The notes under the pieces are model-generated. The model was not told where the DNA came from. It did not search any database and saw nothing but the letters and a program-made list of their open reading frames with translations. Below are positions 9,069 to 19,465 of a stretch of 64,000 nt of DNA, piece after piece. The first letter of the stretch is position 1. Every line of letters starts with the position of its first letter. The stretch is from Methylotenera mobilis 13 (GTDB taxonomy: Bacteria; Pseudomonadota; Gammaproteobacteria; Burkholderiales; Methylophilaceae). The stretch lies in contig NZ_KB913035.1 in assembly GCF_000384255.1 (NCBI RefSeq), positions 124,001 through 188,000 on the forward strand, in the 5' to 3' direction. A program made the translations under genes and the position numbers.

Positions 9069-9431
9069 TTAATCGACTTCCTTCATAAGTCTTAATACAT
9101 TCGTCAAAATCTCTATTTGACTTGGTCGCAAGTATTGCGCTCTTTGACTTAGCTCATAGCAAAATTCATAAAACGAATGTGACGCCCCAGCAGGAAGTAA
9201 AAATTTCTTAGAGGACATCGACACTGCCAACGTGACCTGTGATTTTTCATTTTCATCAAGGCTTAGTGCTGAGAACATTTTTAAGATAAAGTCTTTAGTT
9301 GGCGGACCTTTTAAGCCATTTTCAAGTGCCGAAATATAACTTTGCTCATAACCCATCGCCTCCGCGAATTCAGTCTGGCGCATTCTTCTAGATTTTCGTA
9401 TACCTGATAAGACTTCCGAAAAAGGACTCAT
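9069..9431 (-). CDS. XRE-family helix-turn-helix regulator
   Basis: 120 residues. Residues 5-60 are a classic HTH_XRE domain (IRKSRRMRQTEFAEAMGYEQ, then YISALENGLKGPP). The remainder is helical and may dimerise. It lies upstream of tns core I on the same strand and divergent from the dead integrase gene (9648), so it is well placed to regulate either. A tandem 9-bp repeat at 9457-9474 lies just upstream. XRE regulators next to tnsA are known in several Tn7-like groups; the link here is inference. Confidence 0.88.
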   Translation of the reverse strand: MSPFSEVLSGIRKSRRMRQTEFAEAMGYEQSYISALENGLKGPPTKDFILKMFSALSLDENEKSQVTLAVSMSSKKFLLPAGASHSFYEFCYELSQRAQYLRPSQIEILTNVLRLMKEVD

Positions 9432-9456
9432 AAATTAGTTAACTCGTTTAAGTAAT

Positions 9457-9474
9457 ATTAATCATATTAATCAT
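9457..9474. promoter_or_regulatory. Tandem 9-bp repeat upstream of the XRE gene
   Basis: ATTAATCAT occurs twice head-to-tail in the 216-bp divergent region between the XRE gene and the integrase-like gene. It is a plausible operator for the XRE protein. The region is very AT-rich, so chance repetition is possible. Confidence 0.35.
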
Positions 9475-9647
9475 AATTTTTATACCGTCAACAAAAATAT
9501 CATTGTAAATCATACACTTACTAGTAAACAATTTCTGGTCAAAGTATTACTAATTTTAAAAATTGCAATTATAGAAATTTGAATTGCCTGATATCAGCTT
9601 GATTACATAAAATGTGACTAATTTTTTAAAGCTATCAATATCCTGCA

Positions 9648-10709
9648 ATGACTATTACTAACGATAATTCTGCAAAAAAGATTTTTTCTAAAACCTCAAA
9701 AGAGAAATTAAAAATCTTAAATATCGCAAAAAAGCCGAGTTATATCGAAGCCATCTGCTATGAAGAAAATATTTCCGTTTCAACTTTCTACAACTGGAAA
9801 AGGGATTATGAGCAGTTTGGGCTACTTGGACTTGAGCGAAAAAAAAGCGGGGCAAGAAAACGTGAAAGTAATGTGATCATTGAAAATAGGGATCAAGTTA
9901 TTTTATGTAGTATTCAAAATCCCGATTTTGGTTGTTGCAAGATTGCTGACAAATTAAAGTCACAAGGCATCAGTATTTCCTCTCCTACTATTCAAAAAAT
10001 ACTCAAACGTGAAGGTATAGAAAATGTAAGTAAGCGCTTATTCAAATTAGAAGAAAAGCATATCAAGGAGGGTTGGTTAATTTCCGACTTCTACCTTAAG
10101 CTAATTAATAAGAACAATCCTTGCCTAAAACATCGAAATGAAATTGGAAGTTACCCTGGCGAAATACTTGTCCAAGACACTATCTTAATTTTTGAAAACT
10201 CCCCTAAAGACTATGTCTATGTTGTTATTGATACCTATTCTAATTACGTATTTTCATACCCTTATAAAGAAAAATCAGCTGAAATGGCAATTGATTTGCT
10301 GAAAGTAAAAGCACTGAGGTTTTTTAGAGAGCGTAATTTTAAGGTTAAAAAAATATTAACAAGTAAGGGGCGTGAATTCTGCAAATTTGATCACCTATAT
10401 TCAAATTTTCTTATAAGTGAAAATATTGAACATGTGATCTATTCTGGTAATTTAAAAAACTGGCATGGCTTTATTAGCCGATACAAACAAGACTTTCTAC
10501 CAAAGTTTAATAAAATTTCGTTAAAAGATTTGTCTATTACTGAAATCAAAGAAACCATAAGTCAAATGACTAATGATGCGTCTAATGCAAGTAAAGCTAA
10601 ATTAGGTTTTCCTGCCTTTGGTGACTCACCAGCAAACATAGTAAATAATACAATGTTGGACAAAAGTAATATCTCAAGACTTATGACTAGACGCACAAGA
10701 CTGGATTAA
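9648..10709 (+). CDS. Integrase-fold protein (IS481-like) lacking DDE catalytic residues
   Basis: 353 residues, no frameshift. N-terminal HTH (about 17-65), second HTH-like region (about 95-130), then an rve domain that aligns by eye with IS481-type transposases. The first acid is kept (D177 in VQDTIL). The second is replaced: the usual T-D-N-G-x-E-F-C is TSKGREFC (S239). The third is also replaced: the usual N-G-F-V-E-R-F reads HGFISRY (S277). A DNA-binding but non-cutting protein is expected. No terminal inverted repeats of an IS were seen around it. It precedes hsdR by 33 bp, so it may be co-transcribed with the restriction operon or act as its regulator. Confidence 0.8.
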   Translation: MTITNDNSAKKIFSKTSKEKLKILNIAKKPSYIEAICYEENISVSTFYNWKRDYEQFGLLGLERKKSGARKRESNVIIENRDQVILCSIQNPDFGCCKIADKLKSQGISISSPTIQKILKREGIENVSKRLFKLEEKHIKEGWLISDFYLKLINKNNPCLKHRNEIGSYPGEILVQDTILIFENSPKDYVYVVIDTYSNYVFSYPYKEKSAEMAIDLLKVKALRFFRERNFKVKKILTSKGREFCKFDHLYSNFLISENIEHVIYSGNLKNWHGFISRYKQDFLPKFNKISLKDLSITEIKETISQMTNDASNASKAKLGFPAFGDSPANIVNNTMLDKSNISRLMTRRTRLD

Positions 10710-10742
10710 AGTTATACTGTTAAAAAAATTTAAGATTTCAGT

Positions 10743-13121
10743 GTGGACAATAAAAAATATTCTGAACGCGATATTTGTTCCAAATTCATTACACCTGCGA
10801 TTACAAGCGCAGGCTGGGATTTGCATAGCCAAATCCGTGAAGAAGTCAGCTTCACTAAAGGCCGCATTATCGTTCGTGGCAAGATGCATGCACGTGGTGA
10901 GCAAAAGCGTGCTGACTACATTCTCTACTACAAATCCAATATCCCGATTGCTATTATTGAAGCCAAAGATAATAGTCATAGTGTTGGCGCAGGTATGCAA
11001 CAGGCGCTTAATTACGCAGAAACACTAGGTGTCCCATTTGTATTTAGCTCAAATGGCGATGCATTTTTGCTCCATGATAGAACGGGTAATGCCACACAAA
11101 CTGAGCAAGCGTTAGCACTGAGTGAATTTCCTTCGCCAGATGAGTTATGGCAACGTTATTGCGATTGGAAAGGCCTACAATCTGAACAGGCTCGCACAAC
11201 GGTTGAAATGCCATATTACGACGATGGTTCAGGTCGGGCGCCACGTTATTACCAGGCGAATGCCATTAATAACACGATAGAAGCTGTCGCACGTGGTCAA
11301 CAACGTATTCTACTGGTCATGGCAACCGGCGTAGGTAAAACCTATACCGCCTTTCAGATCATCTGGCGTCTGTGGAAGTCAGGCACCAAAAAACGCATTC
11401 TGTTTTTAGCTGATAGAAATATCTTGGTTGATCAAACTAAAAACAATGACTTTAAGCCGTTTGGTCCTGCCATGACCAAGATTAGCAAACGCCAAATTGA
11501 TAAAAGCTATGAAATATATCTATCGCTTTACCAGGCAGTCACGGGTAACGAAGAAGATAAAAACATTTATAAGCAGTTCTCACCTGACTTCTTTGATTTA
11601 ATCGTCATCGACGAATGCCACCGTGGAAGTGCAGCAGAAGATTCAGCCTGGCGTGAAGTACTTACTTACTTCAACACAGCAACACATATCGGCCTAACCG
11701 CTACCCCAAAAGAAACCAAAGAGGTATCCAGCATTCATTACTTTGGTGACCCTGTGTATAGCTACTCTTTGAAGCAAGGCATTGAAGATGGTTTCTTAGC
11801 ACCCTACAAAGTGGTCAGAATCGACATTGATAAAGACTTGCAAGGATGGCGCCCCCATAAAGGTCAAGTAGATAAGCATGGCCAAGTCATAGAAGACCGA
11901 GTATATAACCAGTCAGACATGGACCGTCATCTTGTCCTAGAAAAGCGTACGGAATTAGTCGCCCAAAAAATCACAGAGTTTTTAACCGCAACAGATCCCT
12001 ATGCTAAAACTATTGTCTTTTGCGATGATATCGATCATGCCGAGCGTATGCGTCAGGCACTCGTCAACCTAAACCCAGCGCGTGTAAAAGAAAATCGTAA
12101 GTACGTGATGCGTATTACGGGCGATGAGATGGAAGGCAAAGCAGAGTTAGATAATTTTATTAATCCAGAAGAGCGCTATCCAGTCATCGCGACCACCTCA
12201 AAGCTGATGACCACAGGTGTGGATGCCCAGACTTGTAAGCTGGTAGTGCTGGATCAGCATATTAAATCGATGACAGAGTTCAAGCAGATCATCGGTCGAG
12301 GTACGCGGATTAACGAAGACTACGGTAAATATTGGTTTACGATTATGGACTTCAAAAAAGCCACAGAGTTGTTTGCCGATAAAGACTTCGACGGTGAAGC
12401 AGTCGTGATTTATGAGCCAAAAGGTGATGAATCCCCTGTACCGCCAGATGAAGCGCCTGAAATCATCTTAGATGAAAACGGCAACCCAATTACGCAGGTC
12501 ACAGATGCAGCTGGTGAAAACACCACTCCAGATATCAGTATTGATGACGAGCCTGGCACCAAGCGTATCAAGTATGTCTTGGGTGATGTAACGGTTTATG
12601 TCGTTTCAGAACGAGTCCAATACTATGGACCAGAAGGTAAGCTGATCACAGAATCCCTAAAAGACTACACGCGCAGCACGGTGCGTAAAGACTACTCATC
12701 TTTGGATGAGTTTTTACGTAGTTGGAGCCAAGCTGATCGTAAAGCGGCTATATTAAAAGCGCTAGAACAGCATGGCGTATTACTTGAAGCGCTAGCGGAA
12801 GAAGTGGGCAAAGACTTTGATGCGTTTGATTTAATCTGCCATGTGGCGTTTGACCAACCCCCACTTACCCGTCGTGAGCGTGCGGAACAGGTGAAGAAAC
12901 GTAATTACTTTGCCAAGTATGGTGAGCAAGCAAGACAAGTATTAGAAAGCTTATTAGAAAAATACCAAGATACAGGTATTGAAAACATCGAAGATATTAA
13001 AATACTGACATTAGATCCATTTAAAGACATGGGGACTGCCAGTGAGTTAGTATCTGCCTTTGGTGGCAAACCAGCCTACATTGCTGCACTACAAGAATTA
13101 GAACAGCACCTTTACGCCTAG
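10743..13121 (+). CDS. hsdR: Type I restriction enzyme, R subunit
   Basis: 792 residues with GTG start. N-terminal PD-(D/E)XK nuclease (D58, E73-x-K75 in [10 protein letters not shown]), then an SF2 translocase: Walker A MATGVGKT ending at T200, DECH box near residue 290, and GLTATP. The C-terminal helical domain (about 620-792) would contact HsdM. It translocates and cuts DNA lacking the cognate methylation. First gene of hsdR-hsdM-hsdS with short gaps. All key motifs are intact, so the system is probably functional. Confidence 0.96.
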   Translation: MDNKKYSERDICSKFITPAITSAGWDLHSQIREEVSFTKGRIIVRGKMHARGEQKRADYILYYKSNIPIAIIEAKDNSHSVGAGMQQALNYAETLGVPFVFSSNGDAFLLHDRTGNATQTEQALALSEFPSPDELWQRYCDWKGLQSEQARTTVEMPYYDDGSGRAPRYYQANAINNTIEAVARGQQRILLVMATGVGKTYTAFQIIWRLWKSGTKKRILFLADRNILVDQTKNNDFKPFGPAMTKISKRQIDKSYEIYLSLYQAVTGNEEDKNIYKQFSPDFFDLIVIDECHRGSAAEDSAWREVLTYFNTATHIGLTATPKETKEVSSIHYFGDPVYSYSLKQGIEDGFLAPYKVVRIDIDKDLQGWRPHKGQVDKHGQVIEDRVYNQSDMDRHLVLEKRTELVAQKITEFLTATDPYAKTIVFCDDIDHAERMRQALVNLNPARVKENRKYVMRITGDEMEGKAELDNFINPEERYPVIATTSKLMTTGVDAQTCKLVVLDQHIKSMTEFKQIIGRGTRINEDYGKYWFTIMDFKKATELFADKDFDGEAVVIYEPKGDESPVPPDEAPEIILDENGNPITQVTDAAGENTTPDISIDDEPGTKRIKYVLGDVTVYVVSERVQYYGPEGKLITESLKDYTRSTVRKDYSSLDEFLRSWSQADRKAAILKALEQHGVLLEALAEEVGKDFDAFDLICHVAFDQPPLTRRERAEQVKKRNYFAKYGEQARQVLESLLEKYQDTGIENIEDIKILTLDPFKDMGTASELVSAFGGKPAYIAALQELEQHLYA

Positions 13122-13162
13122 CCCTAAGCTAGCAGTTAACACAAAAAATTAAGCATACCAAT

Positions 13163-14641
13163 ATGAGCATTTCCAGCACCATTAAATCCATTCAAGACAT
13201 TATGCGTAAAGACGTTGGTGTCGATGGCGACGCACAACGCTTAAGCCAACTGGTATGGATGCTGTTTCTAAAAATATTCGATGACCGTGAAACAGAGTGG
13301 GAAATACTGCAAGACAACTATCAGTCACCCCTGCCAGAACAATATCGCTGGCGCAATTGGGCCGCCAATGCTGAAGGCATGACGGGTGACGCGCTGAAGC
13401 AGTTTCTCGATAACGAGATGTTTCCAGCCCTACAGAACCTTGAAGCCAAAGGCGGTGATCAACGCGCCTATGTGATCCGCTCGGTATTTGAAGATGCCTA
13501 CAACTACATGAAGTCCGGCCAGTTAATCCGTCAAGTGATTAATAAGATTCAAGAAGGTGTGGATTTTAATAAAGCCCAAGAACGCCATTTATTTGGCGAT
13601 ATGTACGAGCAATTACTGCGTGATTTGCAAGCTGCAGGTAATGCTGGTGAGTTCTACACACCTCGTGCGGTCACAGAGTTTATGGTGCGCATGGTTAACC
13701 CACGCCTAGGTGAAAAGGTCATGGACCCTGCCTGTGGTACTGGTGGCTTCTTATCTTGCTCCATTGAACATATCCGCAAGCAGGATGTTAAAACGGTAGA
13801 AGACGAAGCCATACTGCAAACCAGCATCCATGGCGTAGAAAAAAAGCCCATGCCGCACCTGCTATGCACCACAAACATGATTCTGCATGGCATTGATGTG
13901 CCAAGTAACATCAGGCACGACAACACGTTGGCAAGGCCTTTAATCAGCTGGGGGCCGAATGAGCGTGTGGATGTTATTGTGACCAACCCACCATTTGGGG
14001 GCAATGAAGAAGATGGAATTGAAACCAACTTCCCTGCCACTTTCCGCACGCGTGAAACCGCAGATTTGTTCCTCGTGCTGATTATGCAGCTATTGAAAAG
14101 TGGTGGCCGTGCGGCATTAGTTCTGCCAGATGGCTTTTTGTTTGGTGAAGGGATTAAAACCCGCATCAAAGAAAAACTTCTCGAAGACTGCAATCTTCAC
14201 ACCATTGTGCGCCTGCCCAACAGTGTGTTTGCGCCTTACACCAGCATTAAAACCAATTTGCTGTTTTTTACCAAAGGCACCCCAACACAAGACATTTGGT
14301 TTTATGAGCATCCATTACCAAAAGGGGTAAAAGCTTATAACAAAACCAAACCGATGAAGGTAGAAGAGTTTGAACCACTCGCCGCATGGTGGGGTAATGA
14401 AGCTAATAACTTAAATACTCGTGAAGAATCGCCCCTGGCTTGGAAAGTCAGCCTAGATGACATTAAAACCCGTAATTACAACCTCGATTGCAAAAACCCA
14501 CATGTGGGCGAGCAAATCACGCACGACCCTGAAGTGTTATTAGCGCAATACCACACCATGCAACAAGACATTGCCAGTCTGCGCAATCAGCTCAAAGGCA
14601 TCTTGGGCGAAGCCTTAGCCTCAAGCACGCAGGGCAACTAA
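13163..14641 (+). CDS. hsdM: Type I DNA methyltransferase, M subunit
   Basis: 492 residues. N-terminal HsdM helical domain (about 5-150), then an N6-adenine methyltransferase: DPACGTGGF near residue 188 (AdoMet binding) and TNPPFGG near 274 (catalytic NPPF). It methylates adenine in the target set by HsdS to protect host DNA. It lies 41 bp after hsdR and 2 bp before hsdS. Confidence 0.97.
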   Translation: MSISSTIKSIQDIMRKDVGVDGDAQRLSQLVWMLFLKIFDDRETEWEILQDNYQSPLPEQYRWRNWAANAEGMTGDALKQFLDNEMFPALQNLEAKGGDQRAYVIRSVFEDAYNYMKSGQLIRQVINKIQEGVDFNKAQERHLFGDMYEQLLRDLQAAGNAGEFYTPRAVTEFMVRMVNPRLGEKVMDPACGTGGFLSCSIEHIRKQDVKTVEDEAILQTSIHGVEKKPMPHLLCTTNMILHGIDVPSNIRHDNTLARPLISWGPNERVDVIVTNPPFGGNEEDGIETNFPATFRTRETADLFLVLIMQLLKSGGRAALVLPDGFLFGEGIKTRIKEKLLEDCNLHTIVRLPNSVFAPYTSIKTNLLFFTKGTPTQDIWFYEHPLPKGVKAYNKTKPMKVEEFEPLAAWWGNEANNLNTREESPLAWKVSLDDIKTRNYNLDCKNPHVGEQITHDPEVLLAQYHTMQQDIASLRNQLKGILGEALASSTQGN

Positions 14642-14643
14642 GC

Positions 14644-16392
14644 ATGACCAATATTGCAAACCTGCTCACCGAGCATATCGATATTTGGACAGCGGCGGAG
14701 TCTGAGAAAAAATCAGGTCGTGGCAGAGCCAGTGGCAATGCAGGTAACGTGTATGGCGTTAAAATACTGCGCGAGCTAATTTTAGAATTGGCCGTGCGCG
14801 GGAAACTGGTGCCGCAAGACCCCAATAACGAACCCGCCAGCGAAATACTTAAACGCATTCAGGCTGAAAAATCCAAACTTATAGCAGAAGGCAAACTTAA
14901 AAAAGAAAAACCACTTCAGCCGATTGGTGATGATGAAAAAACTTTTGAATTACCATTAGGTTGGGAGTGGGTAAGAGTTGGTTCATTAGGCGATTGGGGT
15001 GCTGGAGCAACGCCATTAAGAAGCATATCAAGCTACTACGGTGGTTCAATGCCGTGGTTTAAATCTGGTGAACTCATAGCTGACTTTATTGATACCTCAG
15101 AAGAAACGGTAACAGAATTAGCTTTAAAGGAATGTTCTTTAAGATTGAACCAGCCAGGTGATGTACTGCTAGCTATGTACGGCGCAACAATTGGCAAAGC
15201 ATCTATTTTAAAAGTCGCGGGAACAACAAACCAAGCTGTATGTGCCTGTACTCCAAACGGCTGTATATTTAATAGATATTTGCTTCTAATGCTAAAAGCA
15301 ATGAAAGCAAACTTTGTTGGTCAAGGCGCAGGTGGTGCGCAACCAAATATATCTCGTGAAAAAATTATTGCTACATTAACGGCATTACCACCACTCCCTG
15401 AACAACATCGCATCGTCGCCAAAGTCGATGAACTGATGGCGCTGTGCGATCAGTTAGAACAACAACACAGCAATGCAAAAGAAGCGCATGAAACCTTGGT
15501 GAGCCAACTGCTCGCTACACTTACGCAAAGCCAAAACGCTACAGAGTTTAACGCCAACTGGCAACGCATCTACGCGCATTTTGATGTGCTGTTCACCACC
15601 GAAGCCAGCATAGACGCACTCAAACAAACCCTGCTACAACTCGCCGTCATGGGCAAACTCGTCCCGCAAGACCCATTTGATGAACCAGCCAGCGAACTAC
15701 TCAAACGCATCCAAGCCGAAAAAGCCAAATTGATAGCAGAAGGCAAACTCAAAAAAGAAAAACCGCTTGCGCCAATTAGTGAGGATGAAAAACCTTTTGA
15801 GTTACCAATAGGTTGGTCATGGATATATTTCGGTGACTATAGCGTAATTGAACGCGGAGGTTCGCCAAGACCAATACAAGACTATATTACCAATGAAGAA
15901 TCAGGATTAAATTGGATAAAAATAAGTGATACAAGTGTAAATTCAAAATATATAACTAGTACGCAAGAGAAAATTAGAAAAGAAGGCCTTGTTAAAACAA
16001 GAATGGTTTGCCCAGGCGATTTTTTATTAACAAACTCAATGAGTTTTGGTCGGCCATACATAACTAAAATTCAAGGGTGTATTCACGACGGATGGTTAAG
16101 GATTCATCCATCAGAAGTTATGGATAAAGACTTTTTATACCAATTACTTATGTCACCTTATGTCTACGGTGCATTTACACAATCAGCAGCAGGTGCTGTA
16201 GTTCAAAACTTAAATGCTGATAAAGTCCGTGAGCTGAAAATACCTATACCACCCCTCGCCGAACAACACCGCATCGTCGCCAAAGTCGAGGCACTGATGG
16301 CGCTGTGCGATCAACTCAAAACCTGCATTCAACAAGCCAACCAGCAACAGCAGTTGATTGCCGATGCGCTGGTGACCCAGGCAGTAGCATAG
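14644..16392 (+). CDS. hsdS: Type I specificity subunit (two target-recognition domains)
   Basis: 582 residues. Two target-recognition domains, each preceded by a near-identical stretch (GKLVPQDP...EPASE.LKRIQAEK at about 53-80 and 337-365) and followed by LPEQHRIVAKV / LAEQHRIVAKV helical spacers. The duplicated spacers give the pseudo-circular shape of HsdS. TRD1 (about 95-245) and TRD2 (about 385-535) are unrelated in sequence, so a bipartite asymmetric target is expected. The long identical segments could let TRDs be exchanged by recombination. Confidence 0.96.
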   Translation: MTNIANLLTEHIDIWTAAESEKKSGRGRASGNAGNVYGVKILRELILELAVRGKLVPQDPNNEPASEILKRIQAEKSKLIAEGKLKKEKPLQPIGDDEKTFELPLGWEWVRVGSLGDWGAGATPLRSISSYYGGSMPWFKSGELIADFIDTSEETVTELALKECSLRLNQPGDVLLAMYGATIGKASILKVAGTTNQAVCACTPNGCIFNRYLLLMLKAMKANFVGQGAGGAQPNISREKIIATLTALPPLPEQHRIVAKVDELMALCDQLEQQHSNAKEAHETLVSQLLATLTQSQNATEFNANWQRIYAHFDVLFTTEASIDALKQTLLQLAVMGKLVPQDPFDEPASELLKRIQAEKAKLIAEGKLKKEKPLAPISEDEKPFELPIGWSWIYFGDYSVIERGGSPRPIQDYITNEESGLNWIKISDTSVNSKYITSTQEKIRKEGLVKTRMVCPGDFLLTNSMSFGRPYITKIQGCIHDGWLRIHPSEVMDKDFLYQLLMSPYVYGAFTQSAAGAVVQNLNADKVRELKIPIPPLAEQHRIVAKVEALMALCDQLKTCIQQANQQQQLIADALVTQAVA

Positions 16393-16400
16393 GGATTAGT

Positions 16401-17054
16401 TTGTTTATATACCTTGATGAATCTGGTGATTTGGGCTTTGATTTTACTAAAGCCAAAACTTCACAATATTTTGTGATTACCATTCTGGTGTGTCATCACA
16501 AGCAGGTGGTGGATGGCATAGCTACGGCAGTTAAACGTACCTTAAAGAACAAACTGAATCATAAAAAGCAAAATCAACGTGTGGTTAATGAATTGAAAGG
16601 GGCAGAGACCTCTTTAACAATTAAACAATATTTTGCGCGTCATTTACCTGATGATGGCTGGGATATTTACAGCGTCACGCTCAATAAGTCTCGCGTTGAG
16701 CCCCATCTGCAAACTAAAGAGGGTAAAAAGAGGCTGTATAACTTTTTAGCCAGATTTATTCTTGAAAAAATACATTTTGCAAATGATTTGCCATGGGTGA
16801 ATTTGATTGTAGACCGCTGTAAAAACAACGAAGAAATTAAAGACTTCAATAACTATGTAGAAAACCAGTTAGATGCACTACTGCCGCTAAATTGCATGTT
16901 AACGATTGATCATTTAGCTTCTCATGAAAATGCAGGTTTACAGGCTGTTGATTTGTTTTGCTGGGGAATTGCTAGAAAAGATGCGCATAAAGATACAAAT
17001 TGGTTTGCGTCTTATTGCGACAAGGTGAGATTAGACACGATTTATTTGCCTTAA
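16401..17054 (+). CDS. DUF3800 domain protein
   Basis: 217 residues from TTG at 16401, which has AGGG at 16391-16394. The opening FIYLDESGDLGF is the DUF3800 hallmark, followed by ELKGAE, an acidic VDRCKN segment and HENAGLQAVDLFCWGIA at the end, matching an RNase H-like fold with conserved acids. DUF3800 genes recur near restriction-modification and other defence genes, and this one starts 9 bp after hsdS. The biochemical activity is unproven. Confidence 0.85.
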   Translation: MFIYLDESGDLGFDFTKAKTSQYFVITILVCHHKQVVDGIATAVKRTLKNKLNHKKQNQRVVNELKGAETSLTIKQYFARHLPDDGWDIYSVTLNKSRVEPHLQTKEGKKRLYNFLARFILEKIHFANDLPWVNLIVDRCKNNEEIKDFNNYVENQLDALLPLNCMLTIDHLASHENAGLQAVDLFCWGIARKDAHKDTNWFASYCDKVRLDTIYLP

Positions 17055-17456
17055 CCGAAATGACAGGCAAAAAAATAGACGGCCCCTATTACGCTCTTAT
17101 CCTTAGGCTTATCGCCAGCCGATGGAAGGAAACACCTAAGGCACGTAACAGGACTTACCCGTCAGGATGGAATCTTAATGTAGTTTAGTTTACTAAACAA
17201 GATGTTTAGTTCAAACTTTGATTTTGCGAAGAGTTCGAAAGCTGGGGATTAAAGATTTTTCCACCACAATAAAGCGAAAAGCCCCAATGATCTCACCGAG
17301 CCACAGGAGCCGACTGCGCACTCCCAATCCACTTAAGAGAGCTGTAGATTATTTTTGACAATTTTGTCAACAAAGACCCACCACTCCCGGAATCGACGGG
17401 GAAATTTTGGGTTGATATAAAAACATACACTTGGCGAGCTACATAGACTCACGGAT
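17055..17456. other. Gene-free interval after DUF3800
   Basis: About 400 bp with no convincing gene. It contains short inverted repeats such as TTGACAATTTTGTCAA (17356-17371) and a GTTTAGTTTACTAAAC stretch near 17186, either of which could help end transcription from the hsd side or from the TIR gene that converges here. Confidence 0.4.
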
Positions 17457-17916
17457 TTAGCTCCAGATAGTGACTAGTTCGGCGATTTTTGTTGCGATAA
17501 CTGTCATTGAGTCTTCTGATGTATCTAGGCCGCTACGCGAGGCGAGCATTGGACTGACCTCGCGTAGGGATGCGTATGTTGTGCCGTGCACGATGGGAAC
17601 CAGACGGTTACCTTGAAGGAGCGTCGAAAGCTCTTTGTCAGCGACACCCTCATTTGGAAGGCGAACGAGCAATGCTGGCGTCACAAGGACCAGACCAATT
17701 TTAGAAGCTGCAAGGCCCTTATCTATCGCACGCATCATTGGCACGCCTAGACCAAGATCCTTTTCACTGAACCAAACCCTGATGCCAGCTGCTTCGAGCA
17801 GATCGTGCAGTTCCTTTGCGGCTCCTTGCCGGTCGTCCCAGGCGTGACATAGGGTAATCCCCCCAGCAAAAAGTAACGATTAAAAGTAGAATTTCCACTA
17901 ATGGGAGATTTACGAA

Positions 17917-18183
17917 ATGAAGCACTCGAAATTTACAGACAGTCAGATTATTGATGCATTAAAACGTGTGGAGGGTGGTTTACCTGTTCCTGAGCTATGT
18001 AGAGAGGTTGGTATAAGCTCAGCTACTTTTTACAAATGGCGTGCAAAATATGGCGGGATGGAAGTATCCATGATGTCGCGCATGAAAGAGCTTGAACTTG
18101 AGAATGCTCGGTTGAAGAAGATGTACGCTGAAGAAAGATTAAAGTCAGAGATTCTGCAAGAAGCCATCACAAAAAAGTGGTAA
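17917..18183 (+). CDS. IS3-family transposase OrfA
   Basis: 88 residues. HTH_Tnp_1 domain ([16 protein letters not shown], then [19 protein letters not shown]), followed by a leucine-zipper-like helix ([18 protein letters not shown]). It supplies DNA binding, and is fused to OrfB by -1 frameshifting in this family. It overlaps orfB by 7 bp. Confidence 0.94.
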   Translation: MKHSKFTDSQIIDALKRVEGGLPVPELCREVGISSATFYKWRAKYGGMEVSMMSRMKELELENARLKKMYAEERLKSEILQEAITKKW

Positions 18184-19004
18184 AGCCATCTCTGCGTCGT
18201 GAGATGGCAGTTAAAGCGGTCACAGAAAAGACGGTATCCATTCGATTGGCTTGTGCGATGTTTAATATCAGCGTGAACTGCTACCGTTATCAACCAAAGC
18301 TTTCTGCTGAGAACCAGTACATCAGCGACTGGCTGCTAAAGTTAACTGACAATAATCGCAACTGGGGCTTTGGTCTGTGTTTTTTATATCTACGTAACGT
18401 CAAGGGATACAGCTGGAATCATAAGCGCGTTTATCGCATTTACAAGACGTTGGAGCTTAATTTACGTATCAAGCCAAGAAAGCGCCTCAAGCGCGAGAAA
18501 CCAGATGCGCTGATTGTACCGATGGGCATGAATCAGGTATGGTCGATGGATTTCATGCACGACCAATTGCAAGATGGCAGGAGCTTTAGATTGTTCAATG
18601 TGATTGATGATTTCAATCGGGAGTCACTGGGTATTGAAATTGACCTATCCTTACCTTCTGAAAGAGTCATTCGCGCATTAAATCAGATCATTGAATGGCG
18701 GGGTAAGCCAAGTACGTTGCGCTGTGATAACGGCCCTGAGAATATCAGTGGTGTTATTCAAGCTTGGGCTGCAAGACGTGGGATTGAAATTAGTTATATC
18801 CAACCAGGCAAGCCACAACAGAATGCTTATATTGAACGATTTAACCGTACAGTGCGTTATGAATGGCTATCGCAATATCACTGGCAAGATTTAGATGAGG
18901 TAAGACTATACGCCACTCAATGGATGTGGCGTTACAATCACGAACGTCCAAACATGGCCTTGGGCGGGATAACACCAATACAGCGGTTGGCTATGGCCGC
19001 TTAA
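18177..19004 (+). CDS. IS3-family transposase OrfB (DDE)
   Basis: 275 residues. rve domain with SMDFMHD, RCDNGPE and AYIERFNRT giving the D-D-E triad. It is in a different frame from orfA with a short overlap, so the active product is expected to be an OrfAB frameshift fusion. Intact, so the insertion may still be mobile. Confidence 0.94.
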   Translation: MVKPSLRREMAVKAVTEKTVSIRLACAMFNISVNCYRYQPKLSAENQYISDWLLKLTDNNRNWGFGLCFLYLRNVKGYSWNHKRVYRIYKTLELNLRIKPRKRLKREKPDALIVPMGMNQVWSMDFMHDQLQDGRSFRLFNVIDDFNRESLGIEIDLSLPSERVIRALNQIIEWRGKPSTLRCDNGPENISGVIQAWAARRGIEISYIQPGKPQQNAYIERFNRTVRYEWLSQYHWQDLDEVRLYATQWMWRYNHERPNMALGGITPIQRLAMAA

Positions 19005-19465
19005 CTCTACTTTTAGTCAATGCTAAAAATGGGGGGATTACCATAGAAAGCAATCTCGAAGATCCGGTTTAGTCGCTGCTTGAACTTCAACTGCTTCACG
19101 TACTGGGGTAAGCGAAACCACTTGAGCGGGAGTATAAGAGACTGATGACCCTGCACGGGACCAGCGCGGCCTTGTACCACTGCTAGATCCGCTACTGCCC
19201 CAGCTGCTTCTTGATGATAAGTAGGAGGAAGGGTAGCTCCGCGACCCGTAGGAGCTATAACCACCATAGCTACTACCACATGCTGGGCAAGCAGCTCGAC
19301 CGCTTGATGTGCGATGTCCATTTACTGGTGCCGTGCATCTAGCCATGTTATTTACCCCTTAATTTTGTATCAATTTTAACTTTTACCTTTATTACTCATT
19401 GCACACTTACGATATCAAATCGTAAGTTATGCCTCATCCTACAGCATCAATATGCGGCGGTAGCC

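Larger units (their letters stand above)
17853..19042 (+). mobile_element. IS3-family (IS407-group-like) insertion sequence
   Basis: 1,190 bp. Ends are inverted repeats beginning GGTAATCCCCCCA, with a second shared block (TAAAAGTAGA) some 20 bp further in. It is flanked by a 4-bp duplication ATAG (17849-17852 and 19043-19046), typical of the IS407 group. It carries overlapping orfA and orfB. It interrupts the TIR gene. Confidence 0.93.
17457..19346 (-). pseudogene. TIR-domain protein gene interrupted by an IS3-family element
   Basis: Two same-strand pieces, 19043-19346 and 17457-17848, are separated by an IS with ATAG duplications. Joining them across one ATAG gives a single in-frame 231-residue protein reading DCFLCHAWDD across the join. 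The N-terminus (RCTAPVNGHR...CPACG) looks like a zinc-ribbon-like leader followed by a Ser/Gly-rich linker. The TIR domain then shows FLCHAWDD, GIRVWFSEKDLGLG, SKIGLVLVTPALL and ADKEL, the last holding the Glu expected of NAD-cleaving TIRs. It was probably an anti-phage NADase or effector and is now inactive. It converges on the hsd operon and DUF3800. Confidence 0.85.

Noticed and set aside
9432..9647. A transposon end in the AT-rich divergent region upstream of core I
   Set aside because: No CATAAG boxes, no TGT-N9 geometry and no duplication were found; it is more simply a promoter region.
10674..11028. Short frames overlapping the start of hsdR
   Set aside because: They overlap a well-supported hsdR frame on both strands and resemble no family.
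19013..19321. A second minus-strand frame across the IS3 right edge
   Set aside because: It is an out-of-frame shadow of the TIR gene's N-terminal part; the joined TIR frame accounts for the DNA.
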